Below are positions 8,892 to 17,806 of a stretch of 64,000 nucleotides of DNA, one piece after another. A program made the translations under genes and the position numbers. Origin of the DNA: JBBECE01 sp964574935 (GTDB lineage Bacteria > Pseudomonadota > Alphaproteobacteria > Rhizobiales > Devosiaceae); assembly GCA_964574935.1 (NCBI GenBank), contig CAZNOZ010000009.1, positions 9,120 through 73,119 on the forward strand, given 5' to 3'. The notes beneath the pieces were generated by a model. It made no database searches, was not told the origin of the DNA, and was given only the letters and a program-made list of their open reading frames with translations. The stretch's first letter is position 1. Every line of letters starts with the position of its first letter.

Positions 8892-9842
8892 ATGCCATCG
8901 ATCGTCACCCTCACCCTCAATCCCTCCATCGACATTTCCGGGACCACCGCCTCGATCGTTCCGGTGCGCAAGCTCAGATGCACCGGCGTGCGCCGGGAGC
9001 CGGGCGGCGGGGGCATCAATGTCGCCAGGGTGATCTCCCGCCTGGGGGGCCACAGCGTGGCGCTGTTTCCGGTGGGGGGCTCGACCGGTCATCTGCTGCG
9101 CCGCATGCTCGACAAGGAAGGGGTCGTCTCTGTCGCAATCGAGTCCACCGCCGATACCCGCGAGAACTTCACGATCCTCGACGAGTCCACCGGCCAGCAG
9201 TATCGCTTCGTTCTCCCCGGGGCGCAGCTTGACAAGCACGAGTGGCAGGCCTGTCTCGACCGCATCGCGTCGCTCGCCGAACCGCCTCAGTACATCGTCG
9301 CCAGCGGCAGCCTGCCCGAAGGCGTTCCGGACGACTTCTACGCCAGGGTGATCCGAATTGGCACGTCCCTTGGCTCCCGTGTCATTCTGGACACCTCTGG
9401 CGCCGCGCTCGCCGCAGCGCTGGAGGTGGGGGTCTATCTGGTCAAGCCGAGCTTGCGCGAATTGACGGAACTGACCGGGCGGCAGCTGCAGTCGGAAGCC
9501 GACTGGATCGCCGCGGCCGGCGATCTGGTGAATTCCGGAAAGTCGGAAGTGGTCATGCTGACCCTCGGCGAGAAGGGCGCCCTGATGGTGACCGGCGATG
9601 GCACACTGCGCGCCCCTGGAATCAAGGTGAAATTGGATTCCGCCGTCGGCGCCGGCGACAGCTTCGTGGCCGCCCTGGTCTATCGCCTGGCGAACGGGAG
9701 CAATCTCGAGGACGCGTTCGCCTATGGCGTGGCGGCCGGAACGGCGGCACTGCTGACGCCGGGAACTCAATTGGCGCTGAAGCCGGACATCGACGATCTG
9801 CTCGGCCGCGTCACGGTCGAGCACCTGCCGCCCGCCGGCTGA
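8892..9842 (+). CDS. pfkB: PfkB-family sugar kinase, probably 6-phosphofructokinase II or 1-phosphofructokinase
   Basis: This 316-residue protein is a ribokinase-fold kinase. It starts with the PfkB/FruK-type strand MPSIVTLTLNPSIDISGT, has the substrate-binding glycine run PGGGGINVARVISRLGG, and the C-terminal signature DSAVGAGDSFVAALVYRL with the catalytic Asp. AGGGGAG precedes the ATG. The N-terminal sequence resembles E. coli Pfk-2 more than ribokinase, so phosphorylation of fructose-6-phosphate is the first guess; tagatose-6-phosphate or fructose-1-phosphate remain possible. It follows the GH65 gene by 70 bases on the same strand. This places a glycolytic kinase with the gluconeogenic PpsA and the trehalose module. 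It ends 27 bases from the convergent ABC locus. Confidence 0.88.
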   Translation: MPSIVTLTLNPSIDISGTTASIVPVRKLRCTGVRREPGGGGINVARVISRLGGHSVALFPVGGSTGHLLRRMLDKEGVVSVAIESTADTRENFTILDESTGQQYRFVLPGAQLDKHEWQACLDRIASLAEPPQYIVASGSLPEGVPDDFYARVIRIGTSLGSRVILDTSGAALAAALEVGVYLVKPSLRELTELTGRQLQSEADWIAAAGDLVNSGKSEVVMLTLGEKGALMVTGDGTLRAPGIKVKLDSAVGAGDSFVAALVYRLANGSNLEDAFAYGVAAGTAALLTPGTQLALKPDIDDLLGRVTVEHLPPAG

Positions 9843-9869
9843 GCTCGCGCCGGGGGGCGCGATCGGCCT

Positions 9870-10793
9870 CTATCGGGAATAAACCCGGACCTGCCGGCCG
9901 TCCGTGCCGCTGACCAGCTTGCCGGCGTCGCCGCGCTTCGCCAGCTCGTTGCACTCGCGCATCAGTTCGGCCGCCGGCGTCAGCCGACCGTGGCCGGCGT
10001 CCTCGGCGGAAAGAACCGACGCCTTGAGCAGACGCGCATAGGGGTGCTGCGGGGAATCCAGGATTGCCCGCGCCGGACCGGCTTCCACCACCCGTCCCTT
10101 TTGCATGATCATGATGCGGTCCGAGATGTAGTAGGCGGTCGCCAGATCGTGGGTGATGTAGATGACGTGCACGTCCAATTCGTCGCGCAGGGTCTTGAGC
10201 AAGTTGACGATCGCCATGCGCAGCGAAGCATCGACCATCGAAACCGGCTCGTCCGCGATCAGCAGCGAGGGATTGCACACAAGCGCTCGAGCGATCGCGG
10301 CCCGCTGCAGCTGCCCCCCCGACAGCTCGTGCGGATAGCGTCCGCCGACCTCGGCGAGTGACAACCCCACCTTCTGCAGCGCCTGGTCCATCGCCGCGTC
10401 GACCGCCGTGTGATCTGAAATGCCCAGAAAACTGCGGGCCGTGGATGCGAGGTAGCGGTCGACGCGTTTGAGCGGATTGAAGGCCTCGAACGGGTTCTGA
10501 AACACCGGCTGCACCTGCGCCATGAACGCGTGCCGCTTTTTGCCTGAACCTCGTGTGGGCACCACTTCGCCGTCGAACAGGATTTGTCCGCTGGTCGGCG
10601 TCTCCAGACCCAGGATCATGCGCGCCAGCGTCGTCTTGCCGGACCCCGACTCGCCGATGATGGTGAAGATCTCCGGCTCGTCACGCTGCAGCGAAAGATC
10701 CGCGTCGATGACGGCGTCGACATGCTCACGCGACAGCACGCCGCCCAGCACGTACCGCTTGTCGACGTGATCGACGTCCAGCAGGGCGGTCAT
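9870..10793 (-). CDS. Oligosaccharide/oligopeptide ABC transporter ATP-binding protein (second ATPase)
   Basis: This cytoplasmic ATPase (307 residues) belongs to the DppF/OppF type. Walker A is GESGSGKTT, the signature is YPHELSGGQLQRAAIARAL, Walker B is LLIADEP and the switch His is in YITHDL. The start ATG overlaps the stop of the preceding ATPase gene by 4 bases, so translation is coupled. An in-frame extension upstream to 10940 lies inside the neighbour and is not used. The C-terminal end lacks the long Cys-rich oligopeptide tail that its partner has. It is the last gene of the locus that starts with the arabinofuranosidase. The usual substrate of this family is peptides, but the locus suggests arabinose-containing oligosaccharides (inference). 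Confidence 0.92.
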   Translation of the reverse strand: MTALLDVDHVDKRYVLGGVLSREHVDAVIDADLSLQRDEPEIFTIIGESGSGKTTLARMILGLETPTSGQILFDGEVVPTRGSGKKRHAFMAQVQPVFQNPFEAFNPLKRVDRYLASTARSFLGISDHTAVDAAMDQALQKVGLSLAEVGGRYPHELSGGQLQRAAIARALVCNPSLLIADEPVSMVDASLRMAIVNLLKTLRDELDVHVIYITHDLATAYYISDRIMIMQKGRVVEAGPARAILDSPQHPYARLLKASVLSAEDAGHGRLTPAAELMRECNELAKRGDAGKLVSGTDGRQVRVYSR

Positions 10794-11833
10794 GCAGTCA
10801 CCGTATCCCGGCCCGCATCGCCGTCCGCGGTCACCAGCGGCTCGACGTCGTCGGCCCGCCAGCAGGCGGAGCGGTGCTCCTGACTGACCGTGGCCAGTGG
10901 GGGCACCTCGGTTTTGCACCTGTCGATGGCCAGGGGGCACCGGGGATGGAACCGGCAGCCGCTCGGCGGATCGGCAAGATTGGGCGGCCGGCCCTCCAGC
11001 GCCGGTCGTCGCGCGGTGTCACCGATGCGCGGCAGACTGGCGACCAGATGCGCCGTGTAGGGATGCTTGGGGGCCGTGAAAAGCGTCCGCGTCGGACCAT
11101 CCTCGACCAGCCGGCCCGCATACATGATGCCGACGCGATCGGCCATGTTGGCGTGAACCGACATGTCGTGCGTCACCAGGATCACCGAAGCGCCCATCTG
11201 GCGTTGCAGATTTCGGATCAAGGACAGAACGTCCTTTTGTACGACCACGTCGAGCGCGGTGGTCGGCTCGTCCGCGATGATGAATTCGGGATTGCAGATT
11301 GTCGCCAGCCCGATTGTCACGCGCTGCCGCATCCCGCCCGACAGCTCGTGCGGATAGGCGCGCAACACCTCCGGGCCGAGTTTGAGCGTGGCCAGATGCT
11401 CGACCACCCGCTGCCGCAGGGCACCGCCGGACAGGCCCAGTGGACGCGCCGCGAAGTCCTCGAATGTGCTCTCGATGCGCCGCAGCGGATTGAGCACGCT
11501 CATCGAGCCCTGCATGATGTAGCTCAGGTACTTCCAGCGAATGCGATCGGTATCGGCGTCTGAAGCGCGGGCGACATCGATGGGCCGCATGCCGGAGAAA
11601 TCATACACGGCGCTGCCGGCCACCACTTCCAGCGGCGGCCGGATTGCGGCGGCCAGCACCTTGATGAAGGAGGTCTTACCCGAGGAGCTCTCCCCGGCTA
11701 TCCCGTAGACCTCATTTCGTTTGATCGACATCGTGATGTCGTCGACCGCCCGCACCTCACGCGTCACGCCATAATAGTTCATCAGGTAATAGGCTTTGAG
11801 GTCCCTGACCTCGAGCACGTCATTGGATGCCAT
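10790..11833 (-). CDS. Oligosaccharide/oligopeptide ABC transporter ATP-binding protein (first ATPase)
   Basis: This is the DppD/OppD-type ATPase of the locus (347 residues). Walker A is GESSSGKTS, with Ser at the usual Gly position after GES. The signature is YPHELSGGMRQRVTIGLA, Walker B is FIIADEP and the switch His is in LVTHDM. The C-terminal oligopeptide-type domain is present: HPYTAHLVASLP followed by Cys residues in GCRFHPRCPLAIDRC and, later, SACW, which in relatives can hold an iron-sulfur cluster. The ATG at 11833 overlaps the upstream permease stop by one base; an in-frame GTG at 11836 is an equal alternative. It pairs with the second ATPase to energise the two permeases. Confidence 0.92.
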   Translation of the reverse strand: MASNDVLEVRDLKAYYLMNYYGVTREVRAVDDITMSIKRNEVYGIAGESSSGKTSFIKVLAAAIRPPLEVVAGSAVYDFSGMRPIDVARASDADTDRIRWKYLSYIMQGSMSVLNPLRRIESTFEDFAARPLGLSGGALRQRVVEHLATLKLGPEVLRAYPHELSGGMRQRVTIGLATICNPEFIIADEPTTALDVVVQKDVLSLIRNLQRQMGASVILVTHDMSVHANMADRVGIMYAGRLVEDGPTRTLFTAPKHPYTAHLVASLPRIGDTARRPALEGRPPNLADPPSGCRFHPRCPLAIDRCKTEVPPLATVSQEHRSACWRADDVEPLVTADGDAGRDTVTA

Positions 11834-12690
11834 CACACCCCCATTCGCCGCAGGCGGCTGCGAGGATCGATGTATTCATTGAGTGAGACGGCAAGCAGGA
11901 ACAGGCCGAGGAACATCATCACCAGGATGATCACCGGAATCAGGATCCACCACCACACGCCCACCACCAGCGCCGAGTGGTTGTTCGCCCAGTAGAGCGT
12001 TGTTCCGACGGTCGGGATATTGATGTTGGTGAACCCAAGCACCGCCAGCGTCACTTCCAGGCCGATCGACCAGATCATGTTGGCCATCGCCGTCGCGAAG
12101 ATGATCGGCATGACATAGGGCAAATGCTCCTCGAGCATGATCTTGACCGGCGACATGCCCGCGAACACCGCCTGGCGCGTGAACTCGCGGTGGCGCAGGC
12201 CGAGCGCCACCGAGCGGATCAGCCGCGCGTCGAAGGGCCATCCAAAACAGGCCATAACCAGCGCCAGCGTGAACGAGTTCAGGTTGGAGCGCATCACGAA
12301 ATAGAACAGGATCAGGATCGGGAAGATCGGGATGGCGACGAAGATGTCGTTGACGAACATCAGAATGCGGTCGACCCACCCGCCCAAATATCCTGAAAGC
12401 AGCCCGACGAAGATCGAAATGACGCGGCTGATCAGGGCGACCGTCACCCCGAAACTCAGCGTGTTGCGGAACGCGAAGCTCAGCTGCCAGAACATCTCCT
12501 GGCCGCGCGAATTGGTGCCGAACCAATATTGCCAAGAGGGCGGCTGGTCGGGAATGGCGGTGTAGACCAGGTTCGGGTTTACGGGCGAAAAGAAACTCAG
12601 GCACGCGAAGATCACGATGATCGTCGTCAGCACCAGACCGATCGCGAACTCGATGTTGTAGCGGATCAGGTCGCGGACAATCGAGATCAT
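11833..12690 (-). CDS. ABC transporter permease, DppC type
   Basis: This 285-residue inner-membrane protein has an N-terminal helix (IGLVLTTIIVIFACL) followed by a periplasmic loop with WFGTNSRGQEMFWQL, the hallmark of DppC-type permeases (FGTDxxGRD in classical members). Five further helices follow. The ATPase-docking EAA loop corresponds to HREFTRQAVFAGMSPVKIML. It begins 5 bases after the stop of the first permease, and its own stop overlaps the start of the ATPase, so the genes are clearly co-transcribed and probably translationally coupled. It should form the transmembrane channel together with the DppB-type permease. Confidence 0.92.
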   Translation of the reverse strand: MISIVRDLIRYNIEFAIGLVLTTIIVIFACLSFFSPVNPNLVYTAIPDQPPSWQYWFGTNSRGQEMFWQLSFAFRNTLSFGVTVALISRVISIFVGLLSGYLGGWVDRILMFVNDIFVAIPIFPILILFYFVMRSNLNSFTLALVMACFGWPFDARLIRSVALGLRHREFTRQAVFAGMSPVKIMLEEHLPYVMPIIFATAMANMIWSIGLEVTLAVLGFTNINIPTVGTTLYWANNHSALVVGVWWWILIPVIILVMMFLGLFLLAVSLNEYIDPRSRLRRMGV

Positions 12691-12695
12691 CGGTG

Positions 12696-13700
12696 CTACG
12701 CCGCCTTCACGCGAGGGTCGAGAAGCGGGTGCAGCAGATCGATGATGAAGATCGCGGTCGCCACCGCGATGATGGCCATCGAGGACACCGCGAGAACCGT
12801 GGTGGTGTCACCGCCATTGACGGCTGAGACCAGCAGGCTCCCGAGCCCCGGATAGGTGAAGACCTGCTCGGTGATGATGGTACCCGAGAAGATGCCCCCC
12901 AGCGCCATCGACAATGCGGTGAGCTGCGGCACCAGCGCGTTGCGGATCACATATGATCCCACGATCCTGCCGCGCGAGACGTTCGCGAGCTCGGCGTAGG
13001 TCACATAGTCCTCGGTCACGATGTTGGACACGAGCGCGCGCATGCCGAGGAACCACGTTCCCATGCCGACGATCACCAGCGATGCCGCTGGCAGGATGGA
13101 ATAGTGCAGGATCGAAAGGACGAACTGGATCGTCCAGCCTGGACGCACATTCATCGCGAACCCGCCGCTTATCGGCAGGATCGGCCAGAGGAAGCCAAAC
13201 ACGATCACCATGAGGAACGCGACAATGTAGTGCGGAATCGGTTGCACCCCGATGGAAACCACGCCGAAAAGCTTCAGCAGCCGCGAGTTCTGGAAATACC
13301 CCGCCAGGCCACCGAGAAAATTGCCGATGATCCAGGTGATGATGATGGAGCTGGTCAGGAGCCCGACGGTCCAGGGCAGCGCGAGCATCACCAGCTTCAT
13401 CGAAGGCGTCGGGAAAGCGAGCAGCGAGGGACCGAGATCGCCGGTCGCGAACCGCCCCCAGAAATTCAGGTACTGTTGCCAAAGCGGCACGTCGAGCCCG
13501 AAGAGCTCGGTGAGGGCCTGGCGGATCTGCGCGATTGCTTCGGGGTCGACGCTGGATCGTCCGGTGACCTCTCCGAGGATCGTTTCAACCGGACTGATCG
13601 GGCTCAAATGGGAAATGAAGAAGGCGCCCGATATGCCGAAGAAGACCACCGCGGCAAGCTGCACGAAGCGCTTGAGGGCGAACAGCAGGTATTCTCGCAT
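12696..13700 (-). CDS. ABC transporter permease, DppB type
   Basis: This 334-residue inner-membrane permease has the DppB layout: a first helix (FVQLAAVVFFGISGAFFISHL), a periplasmic segment with FGLDVPLWQQYLNFWGRFATGDLG, then five helices. The EAA docking loop lies in EDYVTYAELANVSRGRIVGSYVIRNAL. The helix carrying FSGTIITEQVFTYPGLG is a family hallmark. The gene lies 70 bases after the binding-protein gene and 5 bases before the second permease. No strong ribosome binding site is seen. It is the partner channel subunit for import of the ligand delivered by the binding protein. Confidence 0.92.
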   Translation of the reverse strand: MREYLLFALKRFVQLAAVVFFGISGAFFISHLSPISPVETILGEVTGRSSVDPEAIAQIRQALTELFGLDVPLWQQYLNFWGRFATGDLGPSLLAFPTPSMKLVMLALPWTVGLLTSSIIITWIIGNFLGGLAGYFQNSRLLKLFGVVSIGVQPIPHYIVAFLMVIVFGFLWPILPISGGFAMNVRPGWTIQFVLSILHYSILPAASLVIVGMGTWFLGMRALVSNIVTEDYVTYAELANVSRGRIVGSYVIRNALVPQLTALSMALGGIFSGTIITEQVFTYPGLGSLLVSAVNGGDTTTVLAVSSMAIIAVATAIFIIDLLHPLLDPRVKAA

Positions 13701-13770
13701 GCTGCCAGGGGATCCTGCGTGCTGGGGAGGAGCGCCCGGCCGAAGCCGGGCGCTCAGTCGCGATCGTGCC

Positions 13771-15684
13771 CTAGTTGGCGGGCTTCAACTGGGTCAGGAT
13801 GTATTTCGAATTCGCCCAGTTGTTGACGATGTTGGCATACGGGTTGGATTCCGCAGTCGGGAAGCCGGTCCAGTACCGCGTGTCATACGCCGAGAAGACG
13901 TTGAACGACATCACCGGAATGATCGGCATCTCATCGACCATCAGCTTGAGGAACTCCATGCCGAGGGCGATGTTGGCCGGCTTGTCATTGAAGTCGGTGC
14001 TGCGGACGCGCTCGATGATGGAATCCAGACGCGGATCCGTCCAACGCTGCCAGTTGCGCGCGGGCTGACGCGACGTGCCGTCGGGCGGCACGACGAAGTC
14101 CGAATGCCAGCTGTCGAGGAAGAAGCTGAGATCCGGATCGCCACCCCAGGTTTCGATCGACCAGGCCGTTGCGGCTTCGTAGTTGCCGAGCGGCAGATCG
14201 TCGTTGAAGATCCTGGGCGCGACTTCCGCCGTCACCTGCACGCCGGCCTGCGTCCACTGCTGGGCGATGTCGGTGCCAAGCCGGTTGATCACGCCTTCGG
14301 TGAAGGTCTTCAGCGTGAACCTGAACGGCGTGCCATCCGGCATCATCCACTGGTTGCCCTGTTTGGTGAACCCGGCCGACTCGAGCAGCTCGGATGCCGC
14401 ATCCAGGTCCTTCTTCCACCAGCCGTAGGCGAAGGACTTGTGAATGGCCGTTTCATCTGTCGGCACCGCATCGCCGAACTGCGGACGAACCATCTCGGCT
14501 ATCCGATCGCCAACGGTCGGGTCGTAGGGGTGGATCGTGGACGAGCCCGTATCGAGCTCATAGTTGATGAGCCAATCCTGCATACGCTCGAAATAGTCGT
14601 CGGTATGCGTGCCGGTGGGCGGCATGGCGATCGCCGAAAGCGTCGCCGCACCGCGGTAGGACGCCATCGACATCTCCACCGGGTCCAGCATCAACGCCAA
14701 TGCCCAACGCACGCGACTGTCCTGGAACATCGGGTTCTGGTTGTTGAAGATCACCATCGGAAGGGTGGGATCCGGATGGGCATACGGGAAGCCCGGGAAC
14801 CAGCCCCGGCAGGTGGAGCACTGATCCGCCAGCGAGAACATGCCCTCAGGCGTCAGGTCGTGGATCATGTCGAGATCGCCATTGACCATCTCGATCAGGC
14901 GCTTGTCGAGCGACGGGATCGACCGATAGATCACGTATTTCGGCCCCGGCTCACCCCATTCGGCCATCGCCGTCTTGTCCCAGTCCTCGCGCCTTTCCCA
15001 GATGTACCAGGCGCCGTTGGGGTCAAACGAGTTCAGGACGTAGGGCCCAAGGCTGACAGGCGGGTTGAAATCATAGGCCGTGGGGTCTGCCTGCTGCTCG
15101 AACACATGCTTGGGCATGATCCAGGCAGCGTTCCAGCGCACCGAGAACAGCGCGTGGAAGCGGGCGTTCGGCTCCTTCAGATTGAAAACGACGGTGTACC
15201 TGTCCGGCGTCTCAACGCTGGCAATCGAGTTTTCGAACCGGGCGCCCCAGGCGTATTTGGCGATGTCGGTGATCTGCAGGTCGACGGTGTACTTGACGTC
15301 GTCGGCGGTGAATTCGACGCCGTCGCTCCACAGCACGCCCTGCCGCAGCTTGACGGTCATCTGCGTGAAGTCGTCGTTGTATTCCGGCGGGGCGATCGCC
15401 AGCTCATTGTAGTTCGAGCCATCCAGACCGGCGTCCGGATCGATGAACCACAGGGTATCCATGACGAGCTGATGAAGCCCGGTCGATGTGCCATTGCCGG
15501 CGCCTCGCACCCACAGGTTGAACCATCCGGGATTCTTGGCCGGATTCTCCGGGTTGTTGATGATCAGTGTTTCGTTTCGCGGAAAATCGGTGATCGGCGG
15601 CGCCGCTTCCTGCGCGAGCGCGGCGCTGCCGAGCCCGACGGACGCAATCATGGCCGCGGCCATGAGTGTCTGGTGTCTTTGCAT
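13771..15684 (-). CDS. Periplasmic binding protein of the oligosaccharide/oligopeptide ABC transporter (family 5)
   Basis: This 637-residue protein is a family 5 solute-binding protein. It begins with a signal peptide (MQRHQTLMAAAMIASVGLG, then SAALAQ as the probable cleavage site) and continues with lobe I features such as KLRQGVLWSDGVEFTADDV and the FNLKEPNARFHALFS region. It is longer than DppA (about 535), as in members that bind large oligosaccharides. The ATG at 15684 has a strong GGGAGGAAA site; an open extension to 15936 is rejected because it lacks one and would bury the signal peptide. The gene sits between the arabinofuranosidase and the permeases, so the likely ligand is an arabinose-containing oligosaccharide (inference; peptides not excluded). 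Confidence 0.92.
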   Translation of the reverse strand: MQRHQTLMAAAMIASVGLGSAALAQEAAPPITDFPRNETLIINNPENPAKNPGWFNLWVRGAGNGTSTGLHQLVMDTLWFIDPDAGLDGSNYNELAIAPPEYNDDFTQMTVKLRQGVLWSDGVEFTADDVKYTVDLQITDIAKYAWGARFENSIASVETPDRYTVVFNLKEPNARFHALFSVRWNAAWIMPKHVFEQQADPTAYDFNPPVSLGPYVLNSFDPNGAWYIWERREDWDKTAMAEWGEPGPKYVIYRSIPSLDKRLIEMVNGDLDMIHDLTPEGMFSLADQCSTCRGWFPGFPYAHPDPTLPMVIFNNQNPMFQDSRVRWALALMLDPVEMSMASYRGAATLSAIAMPPTGTHTDDYFERMQDWLINYELDTGSSTIHPYDPTVGDRIAEMVRPQFGDAVPTDETAIHKSFAYGWWKKDLDAASELLESAGFTKQGNQWMMPDGTPFRFTLKTFTEGVINRLGTDIAQQWTQAGVQVTAEVAPRIFNDDLPLGNYEAATAWSIETWGGDPDLSFFLDSWHSDFVVPPDGTSRQPARNWQRWTDPRLDSIIERVRSTDFNDKPANIALGMEFLKLMVDEMPIIPVMSFNVFSAYDTRYWTGFPTAESNPYANIVNNWANSKYILTQLKPAN

Positions 15685-15728
15685 CGTTTCCTCCCAACGG
15701 GCGCTTTGAACGCACCCCAGCAAGCCAG

Positions 15729-15765
15729 ATGGTAAATGCGCAAGGTCCATTGTCAACAAAATGTT
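15729..15765 (-). promoter_or_regulatory. Candidate promoter of the binding-protein gene with operator-like repeat
   Basis: Read on the minus strand, TTGACA (15756-15751) is followed after 16 bases by TACCAT (15734-15729), a plausible sigma-70 promoter whose transcript would begin about 40 bases before the ATG. The inverted repeat AACAAAATGTT (15755-15765, plus strand) abuts the -35, where a repressor could block it. So the ABC genes may have their own promoter besides reading through from the arabinofuranosidase. The rest of the 395-base gap up to 16079 is GC-rich and I see no gene or terminator in it. Confidence 0.45.
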
Positions 15766-16079
15766 CGGTACATATCGGAAGCACCGGTATGAACGCCGCG
15801 CACGTCGCTCGGTGGAGCGATCGCGCGCCGCCCGGGCGCCATCGCGACACCCGGCGGGCCGGCGGCGGGCGCCCCCGAAAGCCGGATTTGCGTCGAATCC
15901 CGCCGCGCCCGATCTGCCCGCGGCGTGCGGACGCATTCCGGGCGCGCAGTGCCCCCGGCGGCCGTCGCGTTTTGGCTCTCGGGGGGCGTGGTGGCGGTCG
16001 TCTTCCTGTCGGAGTGACCCCCAAATCCCGCCCGCGAAGCGACCGAAGCAATAGCCTGTCCGGCCGCCCTGGGCGCCGG

Positions 16080-17591
16080 CTATCCGGTGCCTATGCGCAC
16101 CACGTGATACGAGTAGGGCGGTAGTTTCAGGTGGAGTTTGCCGTCTTCGACCTTGCCGCCGTCCGCCTTCACGGGCACCACATTGTCGGGCTTTCCGGCG
16201 GTGTTGGTGGCTTCGAGATCGTCGTGCCGGATCATCTGGTGGTCGGCGAGCTTTGGCGCGCCGAACCCGGTGAGGGACACCTGCACATCGAGATCTTCTT
16301 CGCCGCTACGATTGACCGCGAACAAGCTCACCATGCCATCGCCATTATCGACCGCGGCGATATCGAGATAGGGGATCTCGTCGCCCACCTCGGCATTGTA
16401 GGTCGGCGCCTGTACGGCGAGATTGAGCGCCTTGCCGCGACCGTATCGGGAGGCGAACAGCAGCGGGTAGTAGGTGGTTTGGCGCCAGGCAGGCCCGCCC
16501 TTCTCGGTCATGATCGGCGCGATGACATTCACCAGCTGAGCGATGCAGGCGATCTTCACCACATCGGCGCGGCGGATGAAGGAATTCAGCACGCACCCGA
16601 CCTGCAGCACGTCCTCGAAATTGTAGATGTCCTCGAGCAGCCCCGGCGCGTGCGGCCAGCCGTCGGCGCCCCCGAGGATGGCCCTGTCCTGCTCCCTTGA
16701 GTGATACCAGACGTTCCATTCGTCGAAGGAGATGTAAACGTTGCGCTGCGAGCGCTTCTTGGCTTTGACGTAATCGATGATGCCGGCCACCGTTTCGATG
16801 TATTCCTCGAGCCGCCGGTTGAGCGCCAGGAAGTTCCCGGTGTGCTTGTCGTGGTTGGCGAAATACATGTGCAGCGACACGTAGTCGATCGCGTCATAGG
16901 TGTGATCGAGCACCGTGGCCTCCCACTGCGGATAGGTTGGCATCCGCGAGTGTGACGAACCGCACACAACCAATTCCACCGACTCATCGAACGCGCGCAT
17001 GGTTTTGGCGGTCTCAAGCGCCAGCCGACCGTACTCGTCGGCGGTCTTGTGCCCGACCTGCCAGGGGCCGTCCATTTCATTGCCCAGACACCACAGCTTC
17101 ACGTCCCACGGCTCGGCGCGTCCGTTCTTGCGCCTGAGATCGCTCCAGGCGCTGCCGCCCGGGTGATTGCAGTATTCGAGGAGATTGCGCGCCGCATCGA
17201 GCCCGCGCGAGCCGAGGTTGACCGCCATCATCATCTCGGTACCCACCGCCTCGCACCAGTCGGCGAACTCGTGCACGCCGACCTCGTTGCTCTCCGAGGT
17301 ATGCCACGCCAGATCGAGCCGGGTGGGGCGGTCCTGCCTGGGTCCGATCCCGTCCTCCCAGTTGTAGGCGGATACGAAATTGCCGCCGGGATAGCGGCAC
17401 AAAGGGGTGTTGAGCTCGCGGACCAGCTCGATCACGTCACCGCGCATGCCGTTCTTGTCGGCGCTGGGATGATCGGGCTCATAAATGCCCGAGTAGATCG
17501 CTCGGCCCAGATGCTCGAGAAACGACCCGTACAGCCGGTTGTCGATCTCGGCGATTGCGAAATCCTTGTGCGCCGTGACGGTCGCTTTCAT
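16080..17591 (-). CDS. abfA: Alpha-L-arabinofuranosidase, GH51
   Basis: GH51 enzymes remove terminal alpha-L-arabinofuranosyl groups from arabinan or arabinoxylan oligosaccharides. The 503-residue length is typical of intracellular members. The catalytic acid/base is Glu172 in CLGNEMDG and the nucleophile Glu291 in SFDEWNVW, nearly the same numbers as in Geobacillus AbfA (175/294). LCRYPGGNFVSAYNWEDGIGP is the family's N-terminal barrel signature, and a beta-sandwich domain closes the chain. There is no signal peptide, so it acts in the cytosol on imported oligosaccharides. It is the first gene of the minus-strand locus that continues into the ABC transporter. A G-rich ribosome site (GGGGGG) precedes the ATG. 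Confidence 0.95.
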   Translation of the reverse strand: MKATVTAHKDFAIAEIDNRLYGSFLEHLGRAIYSGIYEPDHPSADKNGMRGDVIELVRELNTPLCRYPGGNFVSAYNWEDGIGPRQDRPTRLDLAWHTSESNEVGVHEFADWCEAVGTEMMMAVNLGSRGLDAARNLLEYCNHPGGSAWSDLRRKNGRAEPWDVKLWCLGNEMDGPWQVGHKTADEYGRLALETAKTMRAFDESVELVVCGSSHSRMPTYPQWEATVLDHTYDAIDYVSLHMYFANHDKHTGNFLALNRRLEEYIETVAGIIDYVKAKKRSQRNVYISFDEWNVWYHSREQDRAILGGADGWPHAPGLLEDIYNFEDVLQVGCVLNSFIRRADVVKIACIAQLVNVIAPIMTEKGGPAWRQTTYYPLLFASRYGRGKALNLAVQAPTYNAEVGDEIPYLDIAAVDNGDGMVSLFAVNRSGEEDLDVQVSLTGFGAPKLADHQMIRHDDLEATNTAGKPDNVVPVKADGGKVEDGKLHLKLPPYSYHVVRIGTG

Positions 17592-17620
17592 TGTCCCCCC
17601 GTATCTATCAGCTATTTGGA

Positions 17621-17644
17621 TTTATACCGACAATTGTGTTGTCG
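17621..17644 (-). promoter_or_regulatory. Candidate abfA -10 element and operator (inverted repeat)
   Basis: On the minus strand TATAAA (17626-17621) is a good -10, giving a start near 17614. No -35 lies at normal distance; the nearest TTGACA (17661-17656) is 29 bases away. Between them sits a perfect inverted repeat, CGACAA-N5-TTGTCG (17628-17644), in the spacer region where a repressor would occlude RNA polymerase. The ArsR-type regulator encoded 1.5 kb away is the obvious candidate (inference). ACAA/TTGT half-sites also occur at the binding-protein promoter. Confidence 0.4.
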
Positions 17645-17806
17645 CGTCTTGCCCCTGTCAATCGCACTCTCCGGCCGCCGGCGCAATCGCCTGCCCGTTC
17701 CATGCACCGTTAGCACCATGTCAATGCAATGTGTCGATGCTGGCGTGGCGGGCGGCAATGGCGGCGTTGGCCGGAAGCGCATGGGCACCCACGGATTAGC
17801 ATTGCG

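Noticed and set aside
13252..15735. Long plus-strand open frame of 827 codons opposite the binding-protein and permease genes
   Set aside because: It is the antisense shadow of three well-supported genes, Arg/Pro/His-rich with no family motif; long shadow frames are usual at this GC content.
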